A DNA stretch of 64,000 nucleotides from Benincasa hispida. Taxonomy: Eukaryota; Streptophyta; Magnoliopsida; Cucurbitales; Cucurbitaceae. Both the position numbers and the translations under genes were made by a program. Below the pieces are notes generated by a model. That model saw only the letters and a list, made by a program, of their open reading frames with translations. It did no database searches and was not told the origin of the DNA. The stretch is taken from the NCBI RefSeq assembly GCF_009727055.1, contig NC_052358.1:43279243-43343242 (forward strand), in the 5' to 3' direction. Positions 1 to 11,532 of this stretch are shown piece by piece (the first letter of the stretch is position 1; each line of letters starts with the position of its first letter).

Positions 1-335
1 TTTTCTCGAACTTTCCCACTCCAACTCCACTAACATGGGAAAAAAATTTAACCTCTATGATTATTGTTATCTAAATTCCTCTCACTAAAAAAGCAAGGGG
101 TTATGGCAAACCCTAAAATGGCTTTTTATCTATTTACTTATATTAGTATTTTAAATTCTCTATCGTTGGAACCTAAAGAAATAGAACTGCACTTTGAAAT
201 ATTGATTCAATTCTAACACCTTGAATTGCTTCGAGGATGAATTTCATGGATGTTTGGTCAATTAGAAAATCTGCGTGGCAGCAGTTTTCTGTTTACAAGA
301 TTTAGAACCTTATTTTAATGATTTATTTTCCACAG
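1..335 (+). other. RRN3 intron (partial, upstream exons outside window)
   Basis: AT-rich, non-coding sequence that ends in a good 3' splice site (pyrimidine-rich tract then cacag, AG at 334-335) directly before the first recognisable RRN3 exon. Coding sequence for the N-terminal two thirds of the protein must lie to the left of the window. I see no exon here, although a very short one cannot be excluded. Confidence 0.6.
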
Positions 336-1656
336 GCCATAATGTATGTGCTTTGCTTCCGGATGAGGTCCATTTTGGAGATTCCACGTCTGAAGTCACA
401 ACTTCTGCTTATTCCTATAGGTCCAGTCTTGACGCATAGATTAAGCCCACTGAAGGTGGGTAATTGGTTGACCCCTTGATCTTTGGTGGTTTTCGTTTTG
501 TCATAAATCTGTCTGATAGTTGTTCCTTGTCCTTGAAATCAATGTTTGTGTTCTGAAAACTGAGTAACTGTATGGAACTATGGGATGGGCATCTTACCCA
601 TGCATTAAGTTACAATTGTTTGGAAGTTTACATTTTGGCCTTGGTGCTTTACATTTCTAATTCGTAATTGCAACTCCTCTCCAGTGCCTCATAATCAAAT
701 CCACAAATCTCGGCTTTCTGCTATTGTAGTGATGGTGTGTTGTTAACCTCCAAAAAGATTTGACTACTTTCTGAATCTCTGTTCTGTGCAATTTTCTTAT
801 ATGCATATTATTTTGGCGCCTTTTTGTTTAACAGGTTTGCCTACCATCTATCGTTGAGGAATTTCTTCGGCAGGCAGAAGTTGCTAATTTATTTTCACCA
901 TCAGAGACTTTTATATTCAATGGTTTGCTGGAGTCTGAATATTCTCAGACTTTTGGTGGGATAGAAAGGCTCGACATGTTTTTTCCGTTTGATCCTTGCT
1001 TATTGAAAACATGCGACAGGTTTTCACTCTTAGTCCTGATCTCCTTTGTTTCCTTTTTAAGACAACAAAGGATAGATAGATAAAACCATTATAAATTTGG
1101 ATACACGCAGAAGAATTATAAAAGGCCACATAGAATTGCAAGTTAAAATCATTTTGCCTGCCTATTACGGGTAGATTGCTTAATATTCGAAATGATTGAT
1201 TGGAATGAGTGAGAACGCTTGAGAACTTGAAGGTGTAATAAATAAGAATGTTTCCTTTGATTGATTGATTGATATATATATATATATATTTATTATTTAT
1301 TTTTTTTTTTTAAAAAAATTATTAACTCATGCTTTGTTATTCCACTTGGTTTATGAAGATATCTACGGCCACATTTTGTATATTGGTCGATGGTCAGACC
1401 TACCTACGATGAAGAAGAATATGGAGGTAGCAGCGATGAAGATGTTGCAGAGGTTTTTCCAGATAGAATTGAGGAAAACCTTATGGACGATGAAGCAGTG
1501 GCAAGAAGCTACGACGACAGAGATTTTGATCTTGATGAATTTGATTCTGCATTAAATGAAATGTCCATCACACCAAGAAATTCTCTTCAGTACCGGCGAG
1601 ATTTTGTTCAAATGCCCTTGCAAATCCGACCCACGATAAGTCCAGAATCTTTGTGA
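336..1656 (+). CDS. RRN3: RNA polymerase I-specific transcription initiation factor RRN3/TIF-IA, C-terminal 200 residues
   Basis: RRN3 bridges RNA polymerase I to the core factor at rDNA promoters in the nucleolus. Three exons are visible: 336-455, 835-1019 and 1359-1656. Spliced, they give 603 nt (200 codons plus TGA) with no interruption, and all junctions are AG/GT. Recognisable family blocks are AIMYVLCFRMRSIL in the first exon, VCLPSIVEEFLRQA and ERLDMFFPFDPCLLK in the second, and RPHFVYWSMVRPTYDEEE in the third. The C-terminus is strongly acidic (SSDEDV, DRDFDLDEFD) and ends with the MSITPRNS block typical of plant RRN3, then a short tail. Codon phase runs across both introns (phase 0, then phase 2). 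The gene is partial only because the window begins inside it. Its nearest neighbour, eIF6, is also a ribosome-biogenesis gene but lies 10 kb away on the other strand. Confidence 0.93.
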
Positions 1657-1960
1657 TAAAAGATATCAGTTTGAATAGTTAACTGGAATGGAAGTATGAA
1701 TGGCTGGGTTGGCATATTTCCATGAAGATATTGATTGCAAATCTAGGTTGGGTTTTTGGGGCTTGTCTTGTTTGTTTAAAATGTATAATAAATAGGTGGG
1801 TTGGAATTGGTGTTGGTGGGGTTCAGTTTTTTTTTTTTTTTTTTTTTTTTTTACCTCATTCCTTTTTCTAGCTTTGAATATTGCCTTTGCTTTTCTTTAC
1901 GCTCCAGGCTTATAATAGTTGCAGTAAGTGATCATATACAGCCTAATTTTGTTCACCTCT
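1657..1960 (+). other. RRN3 3' untranslated region
   Basis: Follows the TGA of RRN3. A canonical AATAAA is present at about 1787-1792, about 130 bases past the stop, and a T-run of about 25 bases follows at about 1827-1851. The actual cleavage site cannot be read from sequence alone, so the right limit is approximate. Confidence 0.45.
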
Positions 1961-3908
1961 AAGTGATATATATGTATGAGTATGACTGGTTAGTGAACTG
2001 TCTTTCCTCTATTGTGTTTCTGATGAACATTTTATAAACCACAGATAAATAACTCATATATTAAAGCTTGCTAACTTAATGTTATTGTAAAAAAGATAAC
2101 ATATACACATAAACGTTGAATAACTCGATAACTTGACTGTTTATGTTTATATAATATACATTGTCTATGTCAACGAAATTGTGTATAGAATATTTACCCT
2201 TCATTTCGATGTTATTACCTTCACTAATTATTTATCGAATGTGAATTTTATTTATAATAAAGCCTTAGTGTAAATAAAAGAACATTATATCATCTGTCTG
2301 TAATAAAAATGTTGAACTAAATCAATAATTTTGTCTATTAATAGCTATTCTTTGTATAAAAAAAAACAGATCTTTTTTAATATTTATTTTCTACCCATTT
2401 GCAATTTTTTTTTCTAGAAAATTGTAAGATAATTGAGCTCATTTAAAATTATAAATGGAATTATAAATTAAAAATGTTCTAAAAAATATCCACAAGAATG
2501 TCAATATACATGTGTAAAAATACAAAACCACAGTACTTTACAAATATTCATCAAGTCAAGCAACAAACAGTAGACTATAATAAAGATTTCTTTGAACATA
2601 GAACTTATGAACCTAAAACTAGTTATAAAAAGTCTGATCGATTAGAGCATACCTTTTGATTATGTTTGGAGTGAATGGAGGTTGAGACAGTCCACACGTA
2701 GGGAGGCATACTAGAGGTGTTGCCTAACAACAACATTAAAACGTTAATGACAGATCTTAATTGGAATATAAGGAAGGAAGGAAGCATACCTTGTGTAGGG
2801 CAATCAGTCATTTGTTTACTACCTTATATGAATGGAAAAACTTTGAAATTAGAGGTGGAAGAAGGAAACAAAAACATTGCAACAGCCAAACCACACATAT
2901 GAGAATGTAAATCGGTTTAAGAAAAAGTTGAACAAAGAAAGAAAGAGTAAGAAAGTTGGGAATAGGGGTGTACCAACACCGTGTATCAGAGGAGGTTCTG
3001 GAGAATTCTAAAAAATATAAGGAGGAAGTTGGGTATAAATAGAAGATAAAATAAGGGTGGTTGGTGGGAGAGTTTGGTGCACTTAAGTGCATCTAACCTC
3101 AATAAGCTCAAATAGTAGCTTCATTGAACCCATAAGAAAGAGAGTTAGCTTAAACATAAATAAAGTAAGTAATGGTCAGATCAATATTAATTGGGTGGTT
3201 GAATTAAATACAACATAATATCTCACATGTAAATGGACATAAGAATAAAGATTAGAGGGCCTTTGGATTTGGTATAACTCTTTCATTGGAACAAATCCAA
3301 CTCCAAACAAACAAAATAAACAGTTGCAACATTTGTAAAACTGAAGTTCAATTTCAATGTATGAAAACTAAATTTAGTTGAATACTGAAGACATTTTCAA
3401 TGGAACAAAAAATAGCCATTGATGAGATGAAAAATACCAAACAAATTGACTATGTATGAAGGAAGAAATTACAAAACAGTCCACAAAACAGAAGGAGAAA
3501 CAAATATGCAATAATTTGAAACGAAAACAAGAAAGCAAAGTTTTTAATCTAATTACTGAAATAAGTAAAATCGAATATGAAATTGTACTAAAAAATTAGG
3601 AAAAAAGATAGAAAACAAACCTATTGTAGGGTGGATTGAACCCTCCACCAAGCTCCAATAACATGGTCAGTATCCCTTACCAAGAATTTACTCGTCGTCC
3701 AATTTTGATGGAAAAGCAGAAAAAAGGTCAAGGGAAGGACACATGATTTATTATTGAAGCGACAAGAGAAGATATGGGAAAAAAAGTAGGGAAGATAGAG
3801 ACGAAATAGAAGAAGAAAGAATAGAGACAAAGAAGTAAATAGAATAGAAATGGGAAAAAAATAACAGAGATTTGGTTGTAATAACATAACAGAAGTGAAA
3901 ACAAGTTA
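1961..3908. other. Intergenic DNA, no gene recognised
   Basis: AT-rich spacer. Short open frames on both strands look like chance frames: low-complexity, no family motif, no plausible splice partners. The block 3621-3700 contains ggattgaaccc, which resembles a tRNA B box on the minus strand, but no matching A box was found. Confidence 0.4.
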
Positions 3909-3913
3909 TAAGA

Positions 3914-5970
3914 TGTTGGGATTGGCATCCTAATTCCCCCATAGTCTCGTAGTTTGTAAACAGTTTGTACACATTGTTATTAATAAAATAAATGTTATTT
4001 TATTTGCATTTACTCATATCCAATAAACTAAGATCCGTGGTTTTTTCAGGTAAACTTAAGCATGTATGTGAGACATACAAGTGGATCATGCCTTAAGTAA
4101 TAACCTAAAAGGTTTCTAGTATAAGGATAAATGAGGGATACCTTATTCTGGTGACACTACGGATACGACCCCCTTTGTAGATGGTTACAAGTATTGTAAC
4201 ATGCTACAAATGGTATGATCCTGACCATTCATATGGAGACATTTGAGTGGGGGTGTCCTATACAAAGAGTTTGTATAAGATCGGACCACGAGATGATTAG
4301 TCTCTTTATATAACGCCGTTGATAATTGAGACTTACATATCACTAAAACGACCATAGGTGACTAACCTTAATCCTGAGTGTTTTGGGAACTCTTGTCTAT
4401 GAAGGCGATCCTTTGATTAGTGTGGGTGAGAGTGGTCAGATTGCCAATTCAACAAGCCTACTTTTTTTAGGATTTGTCTGATTGGGGAGTTGGAAACTCA
4501 GTTATATAAGACGGAATTCACTTTTTCCCCGAAGCAGGGGTAAGTAGTTAGCTTGCTCCCTTAAGGGCTGATTCCGGGTCTTGAACATAGTGGCCACATC
4601 CTCTCTTTGGAAGAGAGGACCTAGTCATAGTAGGACTATGACTTATTGTTCATTAGAGGGATCAGTGGTACTTAAAGAGTTAGATGTAACTACAGGGGCA
4701 AAATGGTAAATTGGTTTAAACTGTACTTACGAGCGATTTGTGAAGGATTATCGCACTGTTGATTCGTTAATATGGACACAGAAATATATCTGTAGTGAGA
4801 AAAGTGCAGCTGTCGGTCTTTAGTGGAGTGCTCGACAGTTAACGAATGGTGGATCTCGTGACTAAAGAGTTTAGTCAGTTATTCACGTACCGTTGGAGTT
4901 TTAAGCTACAGGTTCATAAGGTCCCCTTGGTAGCTTAATGAGTTCAAGTTGAGAATAAGATTTTGGGGTTAGTTTGAAACATTCAAATTAACAAGAGGAA
5001 ATTCAATTATATGTGATATAATTGGTGTAATGTATGAGATACATTAAGTGGAGGAATTAATGTAAATATAATTTACATTAAGTACCATAAAATAGAAAAA
5101 GAACTATAGTCTATATGTTCCATGAGAAGAAATATTAAAACTATAGGTTATAAATATAATATGATAAGTTGGTTATCATATTTACTTATAATATATTAAT
5201 TATATGATAATTAATTTATTTTTCTCTAATAATTGATTGAATGGGAGGTTATTGGAAGTTTTATGGTAACTGTGAGATAAAAGGAAAATTATTTTCCTAA
5301 ATTTGAGAGTTGCTTCATTCAGAAAGTTCTCACGGAGACAAGCTATCAAGTGAAAGAGTTTCACTAAGCGATAGTGTTGACAAAGACTAAACGATCGTGT
5401 AGAGTTGACTATACGATAGTCACTCAGCTAATAATAACTACATGATCAAGTAGCAAAGTCTATGCAATAGGCTTCAGTTTACTAAACGATCGAGCACATC
5501 GTCTATGCGATAGACTAGTTTTTTATCTCCCACTTGCTCGATCGTTTACTCGATTGTAGACCTCCAGTCTCTTCCTTAAGCCAAGATCATACAGAACCCA
5601 CAACTCCTGGATTCTCACACCGAGGTAACCATTGTGGTGGTATCCTTACTCAGTTCGTGAATCGAGTTGGACTCGATTGGGTTCGAGGAGCTGTTAGCTG
5701 TGTTCGTTGTTCGTGCTGTTGGTGTTTCTGTTCGTTACGTTCGAGTGTTACTGTGGACGCATTGTATTCTGAGCGAGGGATTCTTGAAGAATGGTTCTTC
5801 AAAAATATACATCCTCTATCCCTTGTATCATCGTATAGCATGTTGTAATTTCTATGGTTGCATAACCTGTTAGTTTCTGTTTGAGACTGTAATTATTTGT
5901 GTTCAATCTGAATGGAATTTGGAACGATCTTTCCGCTGCTCATGAAAATTCTCTGGTTTGATTTCCTTCA
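3914..5970 (+). mobile_element. Solo LTR of a long-LTR Ty1/Copia retrotransposon (copy 1)
   Basis: The LTR runs from TGTTGGG at 3914 to CCTTCA at 5970 (2,057 bp). It is flanked by a perfect 5-bp target duplication, taaga at 3909-3913 and again at 5971-5975. This is the mark of integrase-mediated insertion followed by LTR-LTR recombination. It aligns by eye along its length with the LTRs at 6144 and 55461: the start gTAGTTTGTAAACAG, a conserved tatataac stretch near 4315 that may be the TATA box, CCCTTAAGGGCTGATTC near 4560, and the ending ctcatg...ccttca. An ACGATCG palindrome cluster sits at 5364-5560. Open frames in 5534-5873 belong to this LTR and are not host genes. Confidence 0.9.
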
Positions 5971-6143
5971 TAAGAGACGAAGAATAAACACATATAATGA
6001 TCAAAATAAATAGTACATACACGAAGAAGAAGAAGATATTAGCAAGAGAAAAAATAATAGGGCAAATATAATTGATAACTGGCAATTACGACAATTTTAA
6101 ACATCTCTATGTTATGGAGGGAACTCGTTGCTAACGACTGTAG

Positions 6144-8272
6144 TGTTGGGGTTAATGCCCTAAAGTCTCGTGTCCTATAGTTTGTAAACAGTTTGTACGA
6201 ACACTTGTGATGTATAATATATGATATTTTACTTCACTTCTTGATTTTGCTTAGTTGAATGTTTTATTTGCTTTACCACAACCAATAAACCTAAAATCCC
6301 TGGTTATCTTTATGTAACTTAAGCATGTATGTGGTGACATACAAGTGAATCATGTCTTAAGCGATAACCAAACTGGTTAGTAGTATATGGATATAGGAGG
6401 GAAACCTTATCCCGGTAATGCTATGGATGTGGCCCGCTTTGTGGAATAGTTATAAGTGTTGTAACTTGTCACAAATGGTCTGATCCTGATCATTCGTATA
6501 GGGGGCATGCGAGCGTTGGCGTCTTAGTACAAGACCTGACCACGAAGTGTTAATGTCTCGTTATATAACATCGTTCATGATAGAGACTTCACTTAACTAG
6601 GATGACATAAGTAACATGACCTCAATCCTGAATGAGTTGGGAACTCTTGCCATTGAGGGCGGTCCTTTAATTTGTATGGATGCGAGTGGCCAGTTCGCCG
6701 ACTCCAACCTACCACTTTGGGGTTTCGTCTGATTTGAGAGTTGGGAACTCAGCTACACAAGATGGAATTCATTCCTTTCCCAAAGTAGGGGCAAGTAGAT
6801 AGATAGCTCCCTTAAGGGCTGATTCCAGGGCTTGAACGATGTTGCGCCACACACCTTCTCTTGGCCCAAGAGATATTCACACATAGTTGGACTATGTTGT
6901 ATTATTCATTAGAGGTATTAGCGGTACTTAAGAAGTGAGATGTAACTACAGGAGAAAAACGGTAAATTGGCCCAGCTGTACTTACGAGCATCTGTGAAGG
7001 TCATCGTACTCATGATTGGTTATATCCGATGGACACAAAAATATATATGTGGTAAGAACAGTTCAGTTGTCGGTCTTTAGTGGAATGTCTGGCAGTTAAC
7101 AAATGGTGGATCTCGTGGCTCAAGGAATTTAGTAAGCTATTCACGTACCGTTGAAGCCTTCAGCCACTAGGTCCATAAAGTCCCCTTGGTAGCTTGGATA
7201 AAGTTGAGAATCAGATTTTGGATCAGTTTCAAATGTTTAATTGACAAGAGGGAGTCGATTATATATGATATAAATTGAACTGGTTAATTATATAATGATA
7301 TAATTGACTAAATGTATGAGATACATTACTTTGGAGAATTGGATATAAATATGTTTTATATCAAATAGAGGAGAAAATACTATAGTAGATATATGGTGAT
7401 TATTATCTATTAGGGTTAAGAATATAATATGATTATATTCATTATTTAATTAATTAGGCGGTTATGAGATAATTGGCCGAGTATTTCTCCGGAATCGTGC
7501 GAAAGTGAGAAGATCAAATTCAGTTCTTGTAACTGAAGAATAAAATGAAAATTGTTTTCATTTTTGATACATGAAAAAGAATGCAAGAAAATCACTCACG
7601 GTGTGAATTTATACGATCGCTTAGTGTTGAGGGCCTATGCGATAGCGCCCATCGTCCTAAACGATGGCACACCCGCACTAAACGATCGCCCGGGATTTCT
7701 AAACGATCACTTACCTTTTCTAAATGATCGCTTAGTGCGCTGAGCAGACCTAAACGATCACTTACCTTTTGCTAAATGATCGCTTAGCAAAACCTACACG
7801 ATCTTATACCTTTTTCTAAACGTCAAGCACCCGACTATACGATACTCTTCTCTCACTTGCTTGTACGTTCTACGCGATCGCTTTTCCTCCTTCCCTCTAC
7901 CAATTCCATCAAAGTCCATCCTTTGGATTCTCACTCCGAGAATACCAAGGGCTTCGAGTGGTGGTGTCGCCCCCAGCTGCTGTTAATTCGTGCGATGCCG
8001 ATTGTGTAGACGACTGTGGTACTGGTAGGCAACTGTTTGTTGGACGATAAGAAGCGTAGAGGAGTTCACTTTCGTTGGACTGAGTTTGATTGAAGAAAGT
8101 ATTCAACTGGTACGTTTCTCTCAGTCTTTTGTATATTATCTGTTAAAGCATGCCTGTAATTAGTGTTATAATGCATATCTATTTGTTAGAATGTATGTGT
8201 GGTAATTATGTCACAATGAAATCGGAAAGATCCGCTTTCGCTCATGGATACTCTTGTTTAAGGGTTCCTTCA
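6144..8272 (+). mobile_element. Long-LTR Copia LTR, copy 2
   Basis: Begins TGTTGGGG at 6144 and ends CCTTCA at 8272 (2,129 bp), collinear with copy 1. The flanks do not match (tgtag on the left, cttaa on the right), so it is not a simple insertion. On its right side it abuts an inverted gag-protease fragment of the same kind of element rather than the usual tRNA primer-binding site. The interval 7610-7880 holds about eleven irregularly spaced ACGATCG-like units, many in the form CTAAACGATCRCTTA. Confidence 0.88.
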
Positions 8273-9582
8273 CTTAACACATATAAGTTATTTTCCAGAT
8301 ATGCTGAACAGATCTCAACTCCATCTTTATGAATAAACACTTTATTCAATTGAAAATTAAGAGTATATTTACACTGTATCAAACATTTTACAGAAATTAA
8401 GTTCCTTTTCAACTCAGGAACTACATAAACATTATTTAACCAACCTTTAGCTGCCGCTAGGATCTAATCCCCTGAAAAGAAAAACAAACATGATTAGTGG
8501 CGCCGGAGTCAATAATCCAGGCAGAATCATCATTCTCCACTAAACAAGTTTCCAAAACTAGTAAATCATATTGGCCGCCTTATTCTCCTTCAACCAGTGA
8601 GGACAATTCCTCTCCCAGTGCTCGTCCTGGTTGCAGTGGAAACACTTTCCCTTGTCAACTGACGCCAGACACCTACCCTTCCCCTTCCCCTTCCCCTTCC
8701 CCTTACCACCTATCTTCTTCTTCCACTTAGTAGTGTTAGAAGTAGAAGGTGCAGACTTTGTTCCTGAGGTTGAACCTCTATGGAACGTCTTTGAAGATGA
8801 AGCAACATTTATCTCACCTCCTCTCTTTTAATTACTTTTTAGCAAGGATTGGAAAGTCTACAACTCGTTGAGGAGAGTTGTAAGGGTATAGTCGACTTTA
8901 TTAAGAATCACATTGCTAACAAAGTGCAGGAAGCTATCCGACAACGAATGCAGGTTAATGCTAATCTGGCTGCCCTCATCGATCCGAGACCCATTCATCT
9001 CCACCACATTGAAGTGGACCATCATGTTAAGCACGTGTTCATGAACATAGGTGCCTTCCTCCATTTTGGAGTTGAAGATGCATTGAAGGGCCTCGTGCTT
9101 AAGCTATCCAGACAGTTGTCCAAACATTCCTCGCAAGGACTCTATAATCTCACGCGTTGAAACCATAGGCTCATGCTTCTTGGCTAAAATGTTGTTAAGA
9201 CTGGCCAAGATATAGGCTCGGGCCTTCTCATTCGCCCGTGTCTAACGCTCATAGGCCTCAAGAACATTTCGAGCGGCGTTAGGAGGTGGAATAGGAGAAC
9301 ACTCCTCCATAAGGTTGAACATGAGATCATCGATGATCAAAATTTTTGTGATTGTATGTTTCCAACTAGCATAACTCTCACTAGTCAGTTTATTGGCACT
9401 AAGTAGAGCTAATGTAGCGGTGGCCATATTAACGTTGCTAAAAACAGAACAAACTTAATAAGTCTATGCAATACCACATTTTAACACCAATTTTAGTTTT
9501 AGCAAAATAGTTTCCAAGTACCCTAAGTGAAAAAGACTTCTATTTCGCAATGATGCCCCAGCGAGGCAGGACAAACGTCACC
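8273..9582 (-). pseudogene. Inverted Copia leader/gag/protease fragment
   Basis: Read on the minus strand, this starts with the end of a Copia leader (similarity to 60060-60225 begins at about 9582). It then has the gag start MATATLALLSANKLTSE at 9427, a gag body homologous to 60226-60790, a basic spacer, a zinc knuckle at about 8660-8590, and the aspartic protease motif DSGATNH at about 8510-8490. The frame is broken several times, and about 100 bp of the protease-to-preintegrase spacer is missing relative to the plus-strand copy at 61210-61340. It stops abruptly at 8273, inside the segment matching 61495, where LTR copy 2 begins. It has no LTR of its own on the right. Confidence 0.82.
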
Positions 9583-11532
9583 GTTCATATCTACTAGATC
9601 TACAAAAAGATAGTCATACAAAGAAAATCGAAGAAGAGAAACGCAAAGTTCAACAAGAAAATGCAAATATAGAATGAAATCAGGAGAATACAACTCATAC
9701 AAGCCAGAGGAAAAAATAAGAGATGAGATGAAAGAAGACGAACCGAACGGCAAAAGAAGGGAGAAGATGAGAAGAGAGAGAGAAACAAGTGAGTAAAGGG
9801 GAGAGTAATGAAAATGCATGATGAAAACGAGTCGAAATGTTGGAGAGTAAATGATGGGTTATTAAACTCACCGTTTTCTTTTAATCAGCCAAACAAACAC
9901 CGGGTGGGGCTTTTCTAACTCTCTCAATCTTTCAAACGCCCCTGAAGTGTTTTTTATCTTTCAAAAATTATTCACTGCTCCATATGCTTTGCTAAAGCAG
10001 TGGCTTTGTTTGACTTCTTCAAATCTTTGCCAGCGTCAACCTATGTGATCAAATAAAGCTTTAAAATCCCATATGCTTTTCTATCTCTATAATGCTTACA
10101 CATCAATTTCTTTGAATTTTCCCAGTGTATTCCCCAATTGTACACACATAACTTTGCTCCTCCTTTTTTGAATCTTCAAAAGCCTTTGTCAACTTCTCTT
10201 TTGTTTTTTTTGGCCTGTTTCTATCTGAACTTTATAGTGATTGATATCTATTCTGGTTTTGTATCATTGTTCTACAAGGGAACATAAGATGAATCACTGA
10301 CAAGTAATTTGGTTGTCAAGATACTTCACAGTAATAATTGAAGTTACAAATTGCAAGGTGGGCCATTGAATTGATGGGCATTAATTATGAGTTACGGGTC
10401 GAGGTTATCGCCAAGAAATATAATTGCAAGGTGGGGCTTTGGCAAACAATCATCTCTTTCCTTTTGGTAGTTCATAATACACAAAATTGACAAAAGATTA
10501 AATTACTTATTGAAAAGTCATTTTTAAAGTGTTTTGAAAAGCCTAAATTATTTATTGAAATAAAAACCAACCTATTTAGATTGACTAAAGAAAAAAAAAC
10601 ATTTTTTAAAAAAAAACAAATCATTTTTATATGTTAGTTTAAATATTAACTTAGAAACTTTGTTTGTTTTCTGATTGTATTCCATGCTTAACACCTTTAA
10701 GAGTGGACTCATAGTGCAAAGACATTTATTTCTACAGAGCTTGAATTTTATTGTCATAAAGAGATGTTGACATGGTTTCTCCGCCAGTGCCAATAGAGAT
10801 GGAAACATTATTATTATTATATTATTTATTTTAAGAAACAAACGTATGGTTCAAAATATTGTTCTACTAATTATAGATTGTTTGTTAAGTAGTTCTCCAA
10901 TTATGAATTAGGTTTTACTTAAGTCGGTGCGCGAGCGAAATTACATTGTTTAAGTTTAAATCAATACTTAAAAGGAATCGGTCATTTATTTTCAATGTAA
11001 GAACATGAACAAGTTGAACCAAAAATACATGAATAGGTAAAATTCATATTGTGATACTAGTTGATTGAGCAACATAACTTTGCTGCCTACTAAATTCTTT
11101 TCATAAATAGGAGAGGGGAATACAAAGAGAGATAGAGAGAGGAAAATACTCTAAAACAGGAAGTTTAATTCTTACGGTTCACTTAGAAGAGTAAATAGTA
11201 AGCTTATCGATCTGACATTTTCATTAGGTCTTATGGCACAACAAATAAAGAAAGAGATCGGACAATGTAATTCAACATTTTCTTATGAATAATATTTCCT
11301 GTTCCTCGCCTTTCGGTTACTCGAGTAGTAGGTAGCCTTAATATTTTGTTTGATCATTACAAATATAGAACAGATTTATAATAGCAAATACGGGTATAAA
11401 TTTTAACCAAAACACTAATTGCTTGGTCGAATTTCATACTCACCAAGTTGTTAAATATAATAGAAGGAAAAGAACACAAGAGTAATGACAATTAATTGCT
11501 TTCAAGATCTTAGGTGTAGTAGAAGAGACTCC
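9583..11532. other. Intergenic DNA plus probable eIF6 3' flank
   Basis: No gene recognised. Frames at 9523-9819 and 10572-10841 are low-complexity and have no family similarity that I can name. The part just left of 11533 should contain the eIF6 3' untranslated region (minus strand); its end is not determinable by eye. Confidence 0.4.

Noticed and set aside
1265..1555. 96-aa plus-strand frame
   Set aside because: It starts in intron sequence and runs out of frame over the last RRN3 exon.
5534..5873. 104-aa and 68-aa frames as genes
   Set aside because: They lie wholly inside solo LTR copy 1, and the equivalent LTR positions in other copies are not open in the same frame.
7610..7880. CRISPR-like array of palindromic repeats
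   Set aside because: Spacing and unit sequence are irregular, the array lies inside an LTR present in several copies, and the DNA is a plant nuclear genome.
8497..9160. Plus-strand frames of 66-103 aa
   Set aside because: They are antisense shadows of the minus-strand Copia gag and zinc-knuckle fragment.
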